Of a stretch of 64,000 bases of DNA, positions 34,032-44,022 are shown in pieces. Source of the DNA: Gracilimonas sp040882225 (GTDB taxonomy: Bacteria; Bacteroidota; Rhodothermia; Balneolales; Balneolaceae); assembly GCA_040882225.1 (NCBI GenBank), contig JBBEBR010000009.1:44351-108350 (forward strand), given 5' to 3'. Under the pieces are notes generated by a model that was not told where the DNA came from, did no database searches, and saw only the letters and a list, made by a program, of their open reading frames with translations. How positions within the stretch are numbered: the stretch's first letter is position 1; every line of letters begins with the position of its first letter. A program made the position numbers and the translations under genes.

Positions 34032-34745
34032 CTATGAATTGGCCAGTTGACTGAGCATCAATTTCATTCGTTCAATCTCTGTGATTTGATCTACCTGAAT
34101 ATCAGCTGCGAGCCTGAATGCTTCCTCATCCTGTGCGGCGCCATCAGTAGCAAACAGTTCTTTCACCATAATAACGGCTCCATTGTGGTGATTTATCATG
34201 TACTCCAAAAAGAGTTTATCGAAATTAGAACCCGTGGTTTCAGAAAGCTCCACAAGCTGTTCCTGCGAAAGCATTCCCGGCATATCCGTATGGTCGGCAT
34301 GGCTGCCATGACCGCCGGCGCCATGAATCATCAGGTTTAAACCATCGATGTGAACTTCAGGAACTGGTTGCTCGCGATCTTTCAACCATTGTTGCATACT
34401 TGCAATTTCATCCTTCTGAGCATTGATGATTCGTGAAGCTAATACCTGAATTTCCTTACTTGCTCCATTTTCAGGGGCAAGTCTCGACATAATTAGCGCT
34501 TGAGCATGGTGGCCAATCATTCCTGTCATAAAGAAAACGTCAGCATCAGTAAATGACATTCGGGAACTGTCGATGCGAGACCAGTAAAGAGCTTCCAAAC
34601 TGGATTTATCAACAGACGATGAAGCCGGTTCAGTAACAACAGTTTCTGTCCCTGAACAAGCCGTGACTCCCAAAGAAGCAAGAAAAATAGCAGTTATTTT
34701 TATTATGGAGCGTGTTTTACTTTCGAAAATCATAAATCTATTCAT
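34032..34745 (-). CDS. DUF305-family lipoprotein
   Basis: 237 residues. The lipobox is GVTACSG near residue 30. The DUF305 signature appears twice as the two-helix His pairs: FFMTGMIGHHAQALIMSRLA and FLEYMINHHNGAVIMVKEL. A His-rich loop (MIHGAGGHGSHADHTDMPGM) lies between. DUF305 proteins are four-helix, ferritin-like, and often associated with copper handling. First gene of the probable operon with the LVIVD-repeat lipoprotein. Confidence 0.85.
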   Translation of the reverse strand: MNRFMIFESKTRSIIKITAIFLASLGVTACSGTETVVTEPASSSVDKSSLEALYWSRIDSSRMSFTDADVFFMTGMIGHHAQALIMSRLAPENGASKEIQVLASRIINAQKDEIASMQQWLKDREQPVPEVHIDGLNLMIHGAGGHGSHADHTDMPGMLSQEQLVELSETTGSNFDKLFLEYMINHHNGAVIMVKELFATDGAAQDEEAFRLAADIQVDQITEIERMKLMLSQLANS

Positions 34746-34857
34746 TGTAAGATTTGCTTTTTTGAAGCAATATTGATTATAAGTGCATTAGTACAGAAAA
34801 ACCACCGGCTTTTAAGTTTTTACAACTAAAAAATCATAGGATTATTTCCGGGGGAAC

Positions 34858-35001
34858 TTACTGACACTCGAGCTTTATCGGCAACGTGATTATAAAGTTA
34901 CATCCTTTTCCAGTTTCGCTCCTTACTTCAATCTCTCCGCCTGATTGCTGAACAATTTCTCTGGAAATTACCAACTCGAGGCCTAAACCAAATTTCGTTC
35001 C
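34858..35001 (-). pseudogene. Histidine kinase C-terminal remnant
   Basis: Minus strand, ending at a stop at 34858: GTKFGLGLELVISREIVQQ, then SGGEIEVRSETGKGCNFIITLP. This is the G2-box and last strands of a HisKA/HATPase kinase. Upstream sequence (35002-35142) no longer reads as a kinase. No start, no H-box and no other part of the kinase remain; the intergenic interval 34746-35142 is otherwise empty. Confidence 0.8.
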
Positions 35002-35142
35002 TGATTTTTGGTGGTGAAATTGGGTTCAAATAATCGCGGTAGATTTTCAGTTCTACTACTCTGTTCTCTGCTTATATATTCTGTTTTAATTTTGAAGGAG
35101 ATTTATCCTTAGATTTCACATTGAACTTATAAAAACGAATCT

Positions 35143-36063
35143 GTGATTCTACAACCCGAAATACTATCCAAACTTTCATCAATTGAGCTGCGCGCAAAAA
35201 AGATTGTGGAAGGGTTTATCTCCGGTTTACACAAAAGTCCCTACCATGGTTTTAGTGTAGAATTTGCCGAACATCGCCCCTACAATCCCGGCGACGATTT
35301 CAAACACATCGACTGGAAAGTGTATGGCAAAAAAGAGCGTTTTTATGTAAAACAGTACGAGGAAGAAACTAACCTTCGTTCTTACATTATGCTCGATACC
35401 AGCTCTTCCATGCTTTTTAAACACTTTGGGGAATGGACGAAATTACGCTATGGAATTCATTATGCGGCATCACTCATGTACCTGATGCACCGGCAGCGAG
35501 ATGCCTGTGGTTTAATTCCCTTCAATTCAAAAATCGACGCTTTTATTCCCGCTAAATCTACTTATGCGCATCTTCGGCAGATTTACACGGAGCTCGAGCG
35601 GGAGATTATCCGGGAGGATAAGAAAGATGGCGAGCGCAGAAAAACGGCCTCCGCGCAAGCGATTCACGAGGTTGCGGAACGGCTAAACCATAGAAGCCTG
35701 GTGGTTATTATCACCGACTTATTCGAAAATGTGGAAGAGCATGAGGAAATAATTTCGGCGCTAAAACATCTGCGTCACCGAAAACACGAAGTGCTGCTTT
35801 TTAATGTGCTGGAAAAACGAAGCGAACGGGATCTGGATTTTCCCGATAAACGATTTGTATTTGAAGACATGGAAACCGGCAGCGAGTTAGAAGTGCTTCC
35901 CGCCCAGGTTCGAAACGATTATCAGAAAAAAATGACGGAATACACGAAGAAATTCCGTTTAGCATGCAGCGAGTTCGAAATAGATTTTGAGGAACTTGAT
36001 ACCGAAGGCTCCTTCGATAAAGCTTTGCTGGCGTATTTGAATAAGAGGAAGAGGTTGGGCTAA
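35143..36063 (+). CDS. DUF58 protein (vWA-like)
   Basis: 306 residues, no signal peptide. The DUF58 core is clear: FAEHRPYNPGDDFKHIDWKVYGKKERFYVKQYEEETNLRSYIMLDTSSSMLF. The final DTSSSM resembles the MIDAS of vWA domains. In other genomes DUF58 genes sit with MoxR AAA ATPases; none is adjacent here. Role in protein complex assembly inferred only from the family. Confidence 0.88.
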   Translation: MILQPEILSKLSSIELRAKKIVEGFISGLHKSPYHGFSVEFAEHRPYNPGDDFKHIDWKVYGKKERFYVKQYEEETNLRSYIMLDTSSSMLFKHFGEWTKLRYGIHYAASLMYLMHRQRDACGLIPFNSKIDAFIPAKSTYAHLRQIYTELEREIIREDKKDGERRKTASAQAIHEVAERLNHRSLVVIITDLFENVEEHEEIISALKHLRHRKHEVLLFNVLEKRSERDLDFPDKRFVFEDMETGSELEVLPAQVRNDYQKKMTEYTKKFRLACSEFEIDFEELDTEGSFDKALLAYLNKRKRLG

Positions 36064-36069
36064 AACTAT

Positions 36070-36768
36070 TTAATTACTTTTTTCTGCTGTAATACAAACC
36101 GACTCCATTTGAAGTAACTGCCCTTTAAATTCTATCGGTGGATCTGTTATATCAGAAATTTCTGTAATACTGAATCCATTTTGTTCAAGAATTCGGGACC
36201 ATTCATTTTTCTCATATAACCGGAAGCCATATTTTATAAAAGGAAATGATTTCATGTTCTTAACAGGCCGAAAACCTGTATAAAATTTTCCCGCCGGCTT
36301 TAAAACCCGGTAAACTTCCTTCAAATGTTTTTCAGGTTCGTCCCAGAAAAAAATTACCATATTACAATAAGCCTTATCGAAACTTTGATCGTCAAAAGGC
36401 AGATTATCACTACTCCCTTCATGCAGCTTCAGCTGACCTGATTCCACCCTGGATTTGTTTATTGATGTCGCAAGACTAACCATTTGAGGGGAGTAATCAA
36501 TGCCGGTTACATGCAACCCGTAGGTCTCCTGAAATAGTTTTTCCATAAAACTTCCACTCCCAAAACCAATTTCCAAAATGGATTCATTATTCTTGAGCTT
36601 CATCTTTTCCAGAGTAAGATCAAATTGGGATTCATTCACTTTATCCATGCTGCTTGCTATTTCCCTGGCATAACTGCCGGAAGGTTTTCGTAGCTGGGCG
36701 GCAATAAACTCCTGATCGGGATCTTTCTGAAAAAGTGATTTCAAACGCTGTAGAAAACTTGTTATCAT
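36070..36768 (-). CDS. Class I SAM-dependent methyltransferase
   Basis: 232 residues. SAM-binding motif I is ILEIGFGSGSFMEKL; NLPFDDQSFDKAYCNMVIFFW is the post-II segment, and LKEVYRVLKPAGKFYTGF is motif III. The substrate is not predictable from the sequence. Short N-terminal extension before the fold. Divergent from the SDR gene. Confidence 0.88.
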   Translation of the reverse strand: MITSFLQRLKSLFQKDPDQEFIAAQLRKPSGSYAREIASSMDKVNESQFDLTLEKMKLKNNESILEIGFGSGSFMEKLFQETYGLHVTGIDYSPQMVSLATSINKSRVESGQLKLHEGSSDNLPFDDQSFDKAYCNMVIFFWDEPEKHLKEVYRVLKPAGKFYTGFRPVKNMKSFPFIKYGFRLYEKNEWSRILEQNGFSITEISDITDPPIEFKGQLLQMESVCITAEKSN

Positions 36769-36879
36769 TTTTTTGGTGTGATTGTTTGACTTTTCTATCT
36801 AACAAAATATATCCCGATTTCCTTCTTGTATTTTTTAATGGCTTATCACCTTTAAAAACTAAAATCTCAGAAGTCTTTT

Positions 36880-37677
36880 TTAAGTCACTTTTTGATCTTT
36901 CATTATCTTATTCAACAAGGTTGGAGATAATCGTTGAACCCACAGAGCAAGCCTTTCTTTAATTCCGGTTACGAAAATCTCTTCTTTTTGGGATTTGATT
37001 TTCGGCATCACTTTGGCAACCATTTCATCCGCTGTCATCGCTTTGGAATGCGCATCTCCCATCTTGTTGAATTTGGAACCATCTCCGGTAAGTGCGTTTT
37101 TACTAATATCGGTTTTAATAAAACCGGGGCACAGCAAGGTAACCGCTACATTATGCTCATACATTTCCTGCCGGAGCGAGTTGAAAAACCCCTGAACCGC
37201 ATGTTTACTACCCGCATAACCCGACCGAAATTTAGTTCCGATTTTCCCAGCCACACTGCTTGTCACAATAATATGTCCCGACTTCCGCTCCAACATATGC
37301 GGCAGCACTTCTTTGGTTAATCCAACCGCCCCAAAATAATTGATTTCCATTAATCGGCGGAAGGTGCTCATTTCTGACTCCATCACCGTAGCCCGCTGAC
37401 TTACCCCGCCGTTATTAATCAGTACATCAATTTGCCCAAAAGCGGATAATGCTTCGGTGGCCTTTTCCGGGAAAGAATTGGGTTTCGTTAAATCCAGCGG
37501 AATGATTTTAACGTTGGAGGTATCCTCTCCCAAATTTGATTTTACCTCCTGCAAAGCGTCTTCTCGGCGGGACGATAAAATCAGGTTCGCCCCTTCTTGA
37601 TAGAAAGCCTTCGTAAATGCTTCACCAATTCCGGACGATGCCCCTGTAATCCACACTGTTTTTCCTTTATAGCTCAT
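36880..37677 (-). CDS. Short-chain dehydrogenase/reductase
   Basis: 265 residues, classical SDR. TGASSGIGEAF is the NAD(P)-binding turn; NNGGVSQRA and SSVAGKIGTKFRSGYAGSKHA give the catalytic Ser-Tyr-Lys. LCPGFIKTDISKNA follows. Substrate unknown. Monocistronic. Confidence 0.9.
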   Translation of the reverse strand: MSYKGKTVWITGASSGIGEAFTKAFYQEGANLILSSRREDALQEVKSNLGEDTSNVKIIPLDLTKPNSFPEKATEALSAFGQIDVLINNGGVSQRATVMESEMSTFRRLMEINYFGAVGLTKEVLPHMLERKSGHIIVTSSVAGKIGTKFRSGYAGSKHAVQGFFNSLRQEMYEHNVAVTLLCPGFIKTDISKNALTGDGSKFNKMGDAHSKAMTADEMVAKVMPKIKSQKEEIFVTGIKERLALWVQRLSPTLLNKIMKDQKVT

Positions 37678-37824
37678 GGTTGTATCTTTTCGCAGAAGGT
37701 AATTATTTGTGTTGAATGTATCACTTTTGGCGGATGATGAAGATTAATTTAGAATAACCGGCAAAACCCCGAAATTTCAACCTAAAAACCTGATAATTTA
37801 CTTTAGCCGTAGCCAATAAATCTT

Positions 37825-38529
37825 ATGAATAACAATAAACACACCATCCTCTTAGTGGAAGATGAAGAAGAGTCGGGCGAAATGCTGGCTAATTTTCTGG
37901 AACTGAACGACTACAAAGTGCTGTGGGCGAAAGACGGAAAAAAGGCCTTGGAATATATTGACGACCATGCGAATGAAGTTCATCTCGCTATCCTTGATAT
38001 TATGGTTCCGCATTTTGATGGGAAAGAAATTTGCCGGTATATACGGCAGCATCCGGTAGTGAATGAAATTCCGGTGCTTTTTCTAACCGCCAGGGATGAA
38101 GAGCAGGATGAAATAGAAGGACTCGAACTTGGCGCCGATGACTATATCAAAAAGCCCGCAAGCCTGAATCTTGTAAAGGCGCATGTGGAAACGCAGTTAC
38201 GCCGTCACACTTCAGAAAAAAGTAACTGGCTGCAATACGGCCACGTTTATCTTGATCTGGATGCCAAAGAAATGCACATCAATGACAAACTGATTGATCT
38301 TACAAATACGGAGTTCATTATTGCTGAACTGATTTTCCAGAACCCAAAACTCGTGTACAGCCGGCAAAATATTCTGGAGCATATTTCAGATGAAGAAAAA
38401 TTCATTTTTGACCGCACCGTTGATGTACATGTAAAAAACCTTCGCCTGAAAATGAAAGAAGAAGGCAAACTCATTAAAACCTATCGAGGAGTAGGTTATG
38501 GGTTCAATAAAGAATATTTACATACATGA
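37825..38529 (+). CDS. OmpR-family response regulator
   Basis: 234 residues. The receiver domain carries the acidic pair EDEEE and the phosphoacceptor Asp in LAILDIMVPHFDGKEI, then ADDYIKKP. The winged-helix output domain is at about 135-230 with DRTVDVHVKNLRLKMKEEGKLIKTYRGVGYGF. It forms a two-component pair with the following kinase, which starts within the last codons of this gene. Confidence 0.95.
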   Translation: MNNNKHTILLVEDEEESGEMLANFLELNDYKVLWAKDGKKALEYIDDHANEVHLAILDIMVPHFDGKEICRYIRQHPVVNEIPVLFLTARDEEQDEIEGLELGADDYIKKPASLNLVKAHVETQLRRHTSEKSNWLQYGHVYLDLDAKEMHINDKLIDLTNTEFIIAELIFQNPKLVYSRQNILEHISDEEKFIFDRTVDVHVKNLRLKMKEEGKLIKTYRGVGYGFNKEYLHT

Positions 38530-39920
38530 AAATTCGCTCAAAACTTGCCTGGACCTACATCATTCTGCTGATTATCGGGATCATAGCAATTAGCACGTAC
38601 TCCATACTTACCATCCGCAGCTTTTTACTGGACGAAGGAATAGAACAGTTTGAGAGAGATGCTTTATCGAAGGCTTTGGCTGCCGGAAGTTTTCAGGAAA
38701 ATTTTGCGGAGAAAGTTCAAAGAGAAGCCCAGCTTTCGGGCTACGAAATGGCGGTATATAACAATGAAGGAATACGATTTTTAGCATTTCCAGATTCTGC
38801 TTTTGTAGATGAAGGTCATGTTTTAAGTCCCGAACTTCTGATGGAACTGGAACGGCGGGATGGAGAACCCATTATCCAAAATGAAGAAGATTCCGAAAAA
38901 TTAATCGCTTATGTAGATTTGGGGCAGTCTGAAAATTCTGCTCAGTACTTGCGAATTAGTCAGGATAAAGCTCAATATTATGCAGCTGCTGCAAGTATCA
39001 GGCATATTATTTATGCAGGGATGTTTTTCTCAATAGGCGCGGTTGTAATTGTCAGTTTCCTATTTGCACGATATATGGCGTGGCCCATTCAACAATTAAA
39101 TGAAGCGGCGCTGGATATTGCACAGGGAAACCTGGACCGGGAAATTGATTTAAACCGGAATGATGAATTTGGAACGCTCGCCAGTTCGCTCAATAAAATG
39201 GCTGGCACTTTACGCGCGGATAATGAGAAGCTGATTACGCTGAATGAAAAACAAAGTCAGTTTTTTGCGGACATTACCCATGAGGTTAGAAATCCCCTGC
39301 ACACCATTTCAGGGGCTTTAGAAATGATGGAGCTGAAAAACCTTTCCCCCGAAAAGAAAACGCAGTATATCCATACCGCACAAAAGCAGATTAAACGAAT
39401 CGCCCGGCTTTTCGAAGACATCAAAACCCTTCAGCGCTACGATTTTGATGAGAATTTCATCACCCGAAAAAAATTCAACCTAAAGAAACTTGTGGAGGAA
39501 GCGGCGGGAGTTTTTCTGCCCATTGCGCAGGGAAAGGGTCTGGAATTAATTTCCGAAACTAAAGCTTCCTGCATGGTTTTTGCCGATCCCGATAAAATGG
39601 AACAAGTGCTGGATAACCTGATCACGAATGCCATCAAATACACAAGCAAAGGGCAGGTAAAAGTGGGTTTAATAAAGAAAGAGGGTTTTGTGGAGGTGTA
39701 TGTGGAGGATACAGGCACGGGAATTGGAGAAGAACATCTGGAGCGATTATTCGATCGTTTTTATCGTACCGATAAAGCCCGCTCAAGAGATAAAGGCGGT
39801 ACGGGGCTTGGGCTTTCTGTGGTGAAAGGAATCCTGAACGCACACCAAAGTGAAATAAAAGTAGAGAGCAAAGTTGGGAAAGGAAGCCGGTTCTATTTTA
39901 CGCTTCCGCTGAGTTCGTAA
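38526..39920 (+). CDS. Sensor histidine kinase
   Basis: 464 residues. Two transmembrane helices (about 10-32 and 160-182) flank a periplasmic sensor region. HAMP follows (about 185-235), then HisKA with FADITHEVRNPLHTISGALE (His at about residue 256) and HATPase with NLITNAIKYT, DTGTGIGEEHLERLFDRFYRTD and GGTGLGLSVVKG. Start overlaps the regulator stop (ATGA). The stimulus is unknown. Confidence 0.95.
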   Translation: MKIRSKLAWTYIILLIIGIIAISTYSILTIRSFLLDEGIEQFERDALSKALAAGSFQENFAEKVQREAQLSGYEMAVYNNEGIRFLAFPDSAFVDEGHVLSPELLMELERRDGEPIIQNEEDSEKLIAYVDLGQSENSAQYLRISQDKAQYYAAAASIRHIIYAGMFFSIGAVVIVSFLFARYMAWPIQQLNEAALDIAQGNLDREIDLNRNDEFGTLASSLNKMAGTLRADNEKLITLNEKQSQFFADITHEVRNPLHTISGALEMMELKNLSPEKKTQYIHTAQKQIKRIARLFEDIKTLQRYDFDENFITRKKFNLKKLVEEAAGVFLPIAQGKGLELISETKASCMVFADPDKMEQVLDNLITNAIKYTSKGQVKVGLIKKEGFVEVYVEDTGTGIGEEHLERLFDRFYRTDKARSRDKGGTGLGLSVVKGILNAHQSEIKVESKVGKGSRFYFTLPLSS

Positions 39921-39930
39921 CAGCGGCTGA

Positions 39931-40548
39931 TCAGTTTTCCCTGTTTAAGTAGCTAAAAGTCGCGGCAGCTAAAGCGCCACCGGTGAGAGGCGCAAAGGTA
40001 TAGAGTAGAACATGCTGATAGGAATCTCCGCCGTTCATCAAATCGAAGAGCGCGGAACCGATAGAAGTTGCTGGATTGTAGATGCCACCCGAAATGGATG
40101 AACCCGCTAAAATAATACCTCCAAAAGCCAAGCCGATGGCGAATCCATAAATATTGGTGTTTTTAAAAGCGGGAGAAAGAGCCATGGTGAGCGTCAAAAG
40201 CACAAAGAGAAAAGTAAACAAAATCTCTGCGCCGGCCTGCTGATACAAATTAGTATCGGTAGGAGGTTCGAGATAAAAAACCAGTGTAGAAAAAAAGAAG
40301 ATCAGGATAGAGGCGAGAAAAGCCCCCAAAAGCTGACTCGAAATGTAGCCTGCGAATTGGGAGGTGGTAAGTTTCTTTTGCAAATAGAAGCCCAACGATA
40401 CGGCAGGATTAAAATGTGCCCCTGACACATGCCGGCCAATATACACCAAAGCCGTTAACACCAAACCAATAGCAATCGCATTTCCCGTAAAGCCAAAAAC
40501 CAGTACAAAGAAGAATGTACCTGCTACCTCCGCTACGTAATTACGCAT
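39931..40548 (-). CDS. MIP-family channel (aquaporin/glycerol facilitator type)
   Basis: 205 residues with six membrane helices. The two pore half-helices carry NPA motifs: GAHFNPAVSLGFYL and GGIYNPATSIGSAL. A small aquaporin-like size favours water or small-solute conduction. Monocistronic and convergent with the kinase. Confidence 0.9.
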   Translation of the reverse strand: MRNYVAEVAGTFFFVLVFGFTGNAIAIGLVLTALVYIGRHVSGAHFNPAVSLGFYLQKKLTTSQFAGYISSQLLGAFLASILIFFFSTLVFYLEPPTDTNLYQQAGAEILFTFLFVLLTLTMALSPAFKNTNIYGFAIGLAFGGIILAGSSISGGIYNPATSIGSALFDLMNGGDSYQHVLLYTFAPLTGGALAAATFSYLNREN

Positions 40549-40727
40549 ACCCTCACTTTTAATTTAAAACCAATCTGAATCCTTCCAATCCGAAGAAACT
40601 ACTTGCGAGGAAAGGGAATTGCAAGAACCCATTTCGTTTATTTTGTAAAAAAAAACCCCATTTTTCATAAAATACTATAATCATTTAAGCTTAAGAATGG
40701 ATATTTTTGAGGAAATAAATTTTATAC

Positions 40728-41033
40728 ATGTCACTATTAGAAAAGTTAAAGGTACGCTGGAATATCAAGAGCACCGGCCAAGTTTTAATCATCATGCTTG
40801 TATTTGCCTGTACCGGATTTTCCGCACTGTTTGCCCGTAAATTTGTGTTCGGAATTTTAGGTATCACCGAACAAGATCCATTTTGGTTTAAAACCTTAAT
40901 CTGGCTGCTCACCATTTTACCGCTCTACCAAGTGTTTTTGCTAATGTACGCAGCGATTTTTGGGCAATTTGAATTTTTCTGGGCATTCATGAAGAAATCC
41001 TTCGGAAGGCTTATTCCCTACGGTAAAAAATAA
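40728..41033 (+). CDS. Small two-helix membrane protein (DUF6787-like)
   Basis: 101 residues. Two hydrophobic segments (about 17-37 and 55-80) with FARKFVFGILGI between them and FWAFMKKSFGRLIP at the end. It resembles the short inner-membrane proteins seen once in many Bacteroidota-like genomes. Function unknown. Convergent with the YjbR-type gene, one base between stops. Confidence 0.65.
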   Translation: MSLLEKLKVRWNIKSTGQVLIIMLVFACTGFSALFARKFVFGILGITEQDPFWFKTLIWLLTILPLYQVFLLMYAAIFGQFEFFWAFMKKSFGRLIPYGKK

Positions 41034-41034
41034 C

Positions 41035-41385
41035 TCATGTCTTTAATTTCTCTCGGTCTTTTTTGGGAAGTTTAGCAACTACCAAGTTATAGGAATGCCT
41101 GATCAGTTCCAGGATTAACTCATCCTCAAGAAAACCATCCATTGTTATCGTATTCCAGTGCTTTTTACTCATGTGATAGCCTGGCTGAATTTCCTCGTAA
41201 GATGCTCGCAATTCAAGCGCTTTTACCGGATCACATTTCAAATTGATACTCTCAAACTCATCCACATCTGTTAGCGCAAACATTTTTCCCATTACTTTAA
41301 AAACGAGCGTGTTTTCGTTAAACGGGAAATCTTCACTAACGCCCGGGAGGGACATGCAATACTCATAAAAAACTTCAATATTCAT
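41035..41385 (-). CDS. MmcQ/YjbR-family protein
   Basis: 116 residues. The small MmcQ/YjbR fold opens MNIEVFYEYCMSLPGVSEDFPF and contains PGYHMSKKHWNTI, the conserved middle motif. It lies next to the DUF423 gene on the same strand. Role not established beyond a cytoplasmic CyaY-like fold. Confidence 0.85.
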   Translation of the reverse strand: MNIEVFYEYCMSLPGVSEDFPFNENTLVFKVMGKMFALTDVDEFESINLKCDPVKALELRASYEEIQPGYHMSKKHWNTITMDGFLEDELILELIRHSYNLVVAKLPKKDREKLKT

Positions 41386-41416
41386 GCGGCTACTTTTTTG
41401 GACTCACCAGAAGAGA

Positions 41417-41794
41417 TTACATTTGATGTCTTAATACCTGAATGCTCAATACAATCCAACCTGCGATAAAAGCAAGCCCTCCAATTGGCGTGATGGCTCC
41501 CAGCCACGAAGTATTGGTTAAACAGAGTATGTAGAGGCTCCCGGAGAAAATCAAAATTCCCGCTAAAAGAAGAGAGGCCGGCCAGAGTACATCTATCTGA
41601 AACTGACTTCCAATCAAGCCGACTAAAATTAATCCCAGAGCATGCCAGGCATGATATTGAACAGCGGTTTGCCAAGTTTCGAGGCGTTCAGGACTTAATA
41701 TATTTCGGAGGGCATGAGCTCCAAAGGCTCCGGCGGTAACGGCTATTGCCAGCAAAAAAGCGGCGAGGACGATAATGATTTTAGGGTTGTTCAT
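41417..41794 (-). CDS. DUF423-family membrane protein
   Basis: 125 residues, four transmembrane helices. Family motifs are GAFGAHALR near residue 25 and WQTAVQYHAWHALGLI. Function unknown. Same strand as the YjbR-type gene 31 bases downstream and likely cotranscribed. Confidence 0.88.
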   Translation of the reverse strand: MNNPKIIIVLAAFLLAIAVTAGAFGAHALRNILSPERLETWQTAVQYHAWHALGLILVGLIGSQFQIDVLWPASLLLAGILIFSGSLYILCLTNTSWLGAITPIGGLAFIAGWIVLSIQVLRHQM

Positions 41795-41932
41795 ACTTGA
41801 TGATAATTAATATTTCTAATCTGCCAAACTTTCAATCAACTATAACTATTTCGGGAAACTCATGTTCAAATTTGGCCATTTTGGATATTATCTTTATAGT
41901 AAGGAAATATAAAACTCATATCAGGGGCATCT

Positions 41933-43129
41933 ATGTTTTTTCGGCATTTGGTCTTTATTCTTTGCTTGTTTCTAATTACTTGTTCTAAACAGGATAAATC
42001 AACAGTTGCAGAAACATCTGAAGTAATAATACCTGCTCATATCCGGGAATTAGATAACCTGAAAGTCTTTTATGGCTTTGATCCTGTTTATTCAGTTCAG
42101 TTTTCCAAAGAACATGTATTTGGAGAAATTTATCCACAGTTGTTACCTCCGGTAAGAGGATTTGGGCCTGCAGTTGCGGTTGATGAAGTTGGAAATGTTT
42201 TTCGTGCTGAGAAAGCAGAGAAAACCATTCTCGCTTTTGATCCACAAGGCATGTTGAAAGGGAAAATTGGAAGACAAGGCAATGGGCCGGGGGAATTCCA
42301 AACTATCACTGCGATAGATGTTTATGATGATCAACTTATCGTCTATGATTCGAATTTGATCCGAATAAATATTTTTAATGCCCAAAGTTTTGAGCTGCTT
42401 AAAACATTAACTATAGATTCTAACACCTGGAATATTGAAGAGGCAAAAATGCTTTTTCCGCAAACTATTTTGGGGATTGGTAAAGAGGAATTTCTCACAG
42501 CTGTTTCATTAGAGAAAAATGGTGACTCGTACAATGGATTTTATCTTATGGACATTGACGGAAGAATAATCTCAAAAAAAATTACAGAAAATAAACTAAC
42601 GGAAACACATACCGGAGATACAGGAAGCGGCCATAGAGCCACTATAAGAGTGCCTTACTCTACAAGAGGTGAATTTGATGTTACTCAAGATGGGAAAATC
42701 TACCACATTGATACCGGCGATTTTTTAATTAAAGTTTTCAACCCTACAGGCGAGTTGGAACGCAGTATTTATTATCCTTTTGAAAAAGATCCACTCGAGG
42801 AGCAGGAGGTTTTAGATCGATTTCATCCTAATATTCATAGAGTACTAAACACGGCCGTCTATCCTGAAAAATGGCCTGCCCTGGAACATTTTTTCGTGGA
42901 TGATAAAAACAGAATATGGGTTTCGACCATTGTAGATGACAAGGAAATCCATGAGTGGCACATACTTGAAAACAGCGGGGAATTACTGGCCACTTTCGCT
43001 TGGCCCAGCGATCGGAAAATTATCACAAGCCAAAATGGCCTAATATATACTGAAGAGGAAGACTCTGAAACCCGGGCAAAAGTTGTTGTCAGCTACAAAA
43101 TGCAACTTATTGAGAAGCAGAATTTATAA
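41933..43129 (+). CDS. Six-bladed beta-propeller lipoprotein
   Basis: 398 residues. The lipobox is FLITCSKQ with Cys17. The mature protein shows NHL/6-bladed-propeller-type segments: VDEVGNVFRAEKAEKTILAFDPQG, IGRQGNGPGEFQ, VYDDQLIVYD and VDDKNRIWVSTIV. GRQGNGPGEF is the usual hallmark of this Bacteroidota-type family. Ligand unknown. Confidence 0.85.
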   Translation: MFFRHLVFILCLFLITCSKQDKSTVAETSEVIIPAHIRELDNLKVFYGFDPVYSVQFSKEHVFGEIYPQLLPPVRGFGPAVAVDEVGNVFRAEKAEKTILAFDPQGMLKGKIGRQGNGPGEFQTITAIDVYDDQLIVYDSNLIRINIFNAQSFELLKTLTIDSNTWNIEEAKMLFPQTILGIGKEEFLTAVSLEKNGDSYNGFYLMDIDGRIISKKITENKLTETHTGDTGSGHRATIRVPYSTRGEFDVTQDGKIYHIDTGDFLIKVFNPTGELERSIYYPFEKDPLEEQEVLDRFHPNIHRVLNTAVYPEKWPALEHFFVDDKNRIWVSTIVDDKEIHEWHILENSGELLATFAWPSDRKIITSQNGLIYTEEEDSETRAKVVVSYKMQLIEKQNL

Positions 43130-43159
43130 CCTGCCGTTGAAGGTCGTAGCCCTGCAAAT

Positions 43160-43819
43160 TTAGTCAGAGATAAAATTAACTTTCTTATGTGTTCCATCAC
43201 AAAAGGGTTTTGTTGAAGAAGCTCCACATCGGCAAAAACTCATTTTTTTGCTGCAGGTTTCAGTGCCGGTATCATTGCCGATCAGGTCATAATTTCCTTC
43301 CACAACAAAGGGGGCATTTTTCAAAACTTTAACTGTGAGTTCGCCACCTTTTCCCTTCAAAGGCTCGGTTCGTAATCGTTCCGGATCAAAAGAAGTATCG
43401 GCTTTGAAATTAGCCGCTAAGTGGGAATTGTCGCACAAAGGCTTATTTTTTGAAGCCCCACAGCGGCACAATGCCACCCGGGTATCCCGCAAAAGCTCAT
43501 TTCCATCTGCATCATGAATAACCACATTTCCATGCAGATAAACTGGACCATTTTCTGCGATGCGAACAGAATTCTGAACCGGTGGCTGCTCCACAGAATC
43601 GGAGTTGTTTATCTCGAAATGAAGGGCTCCTGTTGGGCAACGTTGTACAATTTTCGTTAAATCCTGCGCAGCGGCATTTTCGGGCTTTATCCAGCGCTTT
43701 TCTTTTGGGTTGAAGACCTTAGGCAGCCCCCGGACACATTCTGCGGCATGAATACAGCGGTACTTATCCCAGGTTATTTTTATTTCTTCGTTTTCGTAAG
43801 AATGGATTTTCTTTTGCAT
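43160..43819 (-). CDS. CDGSH iron-sulfur protein with N-terminal 4Fe-4S single-cluster domain
   Basis: 219 residues from ATG 43819; the frame is open to 43894 but the MQKKIHSYENEEIKI start fits relatives better. Residues about 12-75 (YRCIHAAECVRGLPKVFN, IVQRCPTGALHFE) form a (4Fe-4S)-mono-cluster domain. Two CDGSH-type segments follow: CRCGASKNKPLCDNSH and CRCGASSTKPFCDGTH, each with three Cys and one His for a 2Fe-2S cluster. Likely an electron-transfer or sensor protein in the cytoplasm. Confidence 0.85.
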   Translation of the reverse strand: MQKKIHSYENEEIKITWDKYRCIHAAECVRGLPKVFNPKEKRWIKPENAAAQDLTKIVQRCPTGALHFEINNSDSVEQPPVQNSVRIAENGPVYLHGNVVIHDADGNELLRDTRVALCRCGASKNKPLCDNSHLAANFKADTSFDPERLRTEPLKGKGGELTVKVLKNAPFVVEGNYDLIGNDTGTETCSKKMSFCRCGASSTKPFCDGTHKKVNFISD

Positions 43820-44022
43820 GGAGTGAATTTGATTGCGTGCAGAATTATAGCAATCATCGTAATCAAATAAAAAAGATGAAATGCTTCTCGTCAAATGGGG
43901 AAACCCTTCAGCAGGTTCTTGAACTATGAAAGTTTAGCAGGTGTTAAGCAGAAGCTTAAGACAATTTTCAAATGGTTGAGAATTAGGGCGTTCTACTATC
44001 AAAATTACTATTATAGGCTATA

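Noticed and set aside
40600..40700. A possible terminator with AAAAAAAACCCC between the aquaporin and DUF6787-like genes
   Set aside because: No complementary stem could be found next to the A tract.
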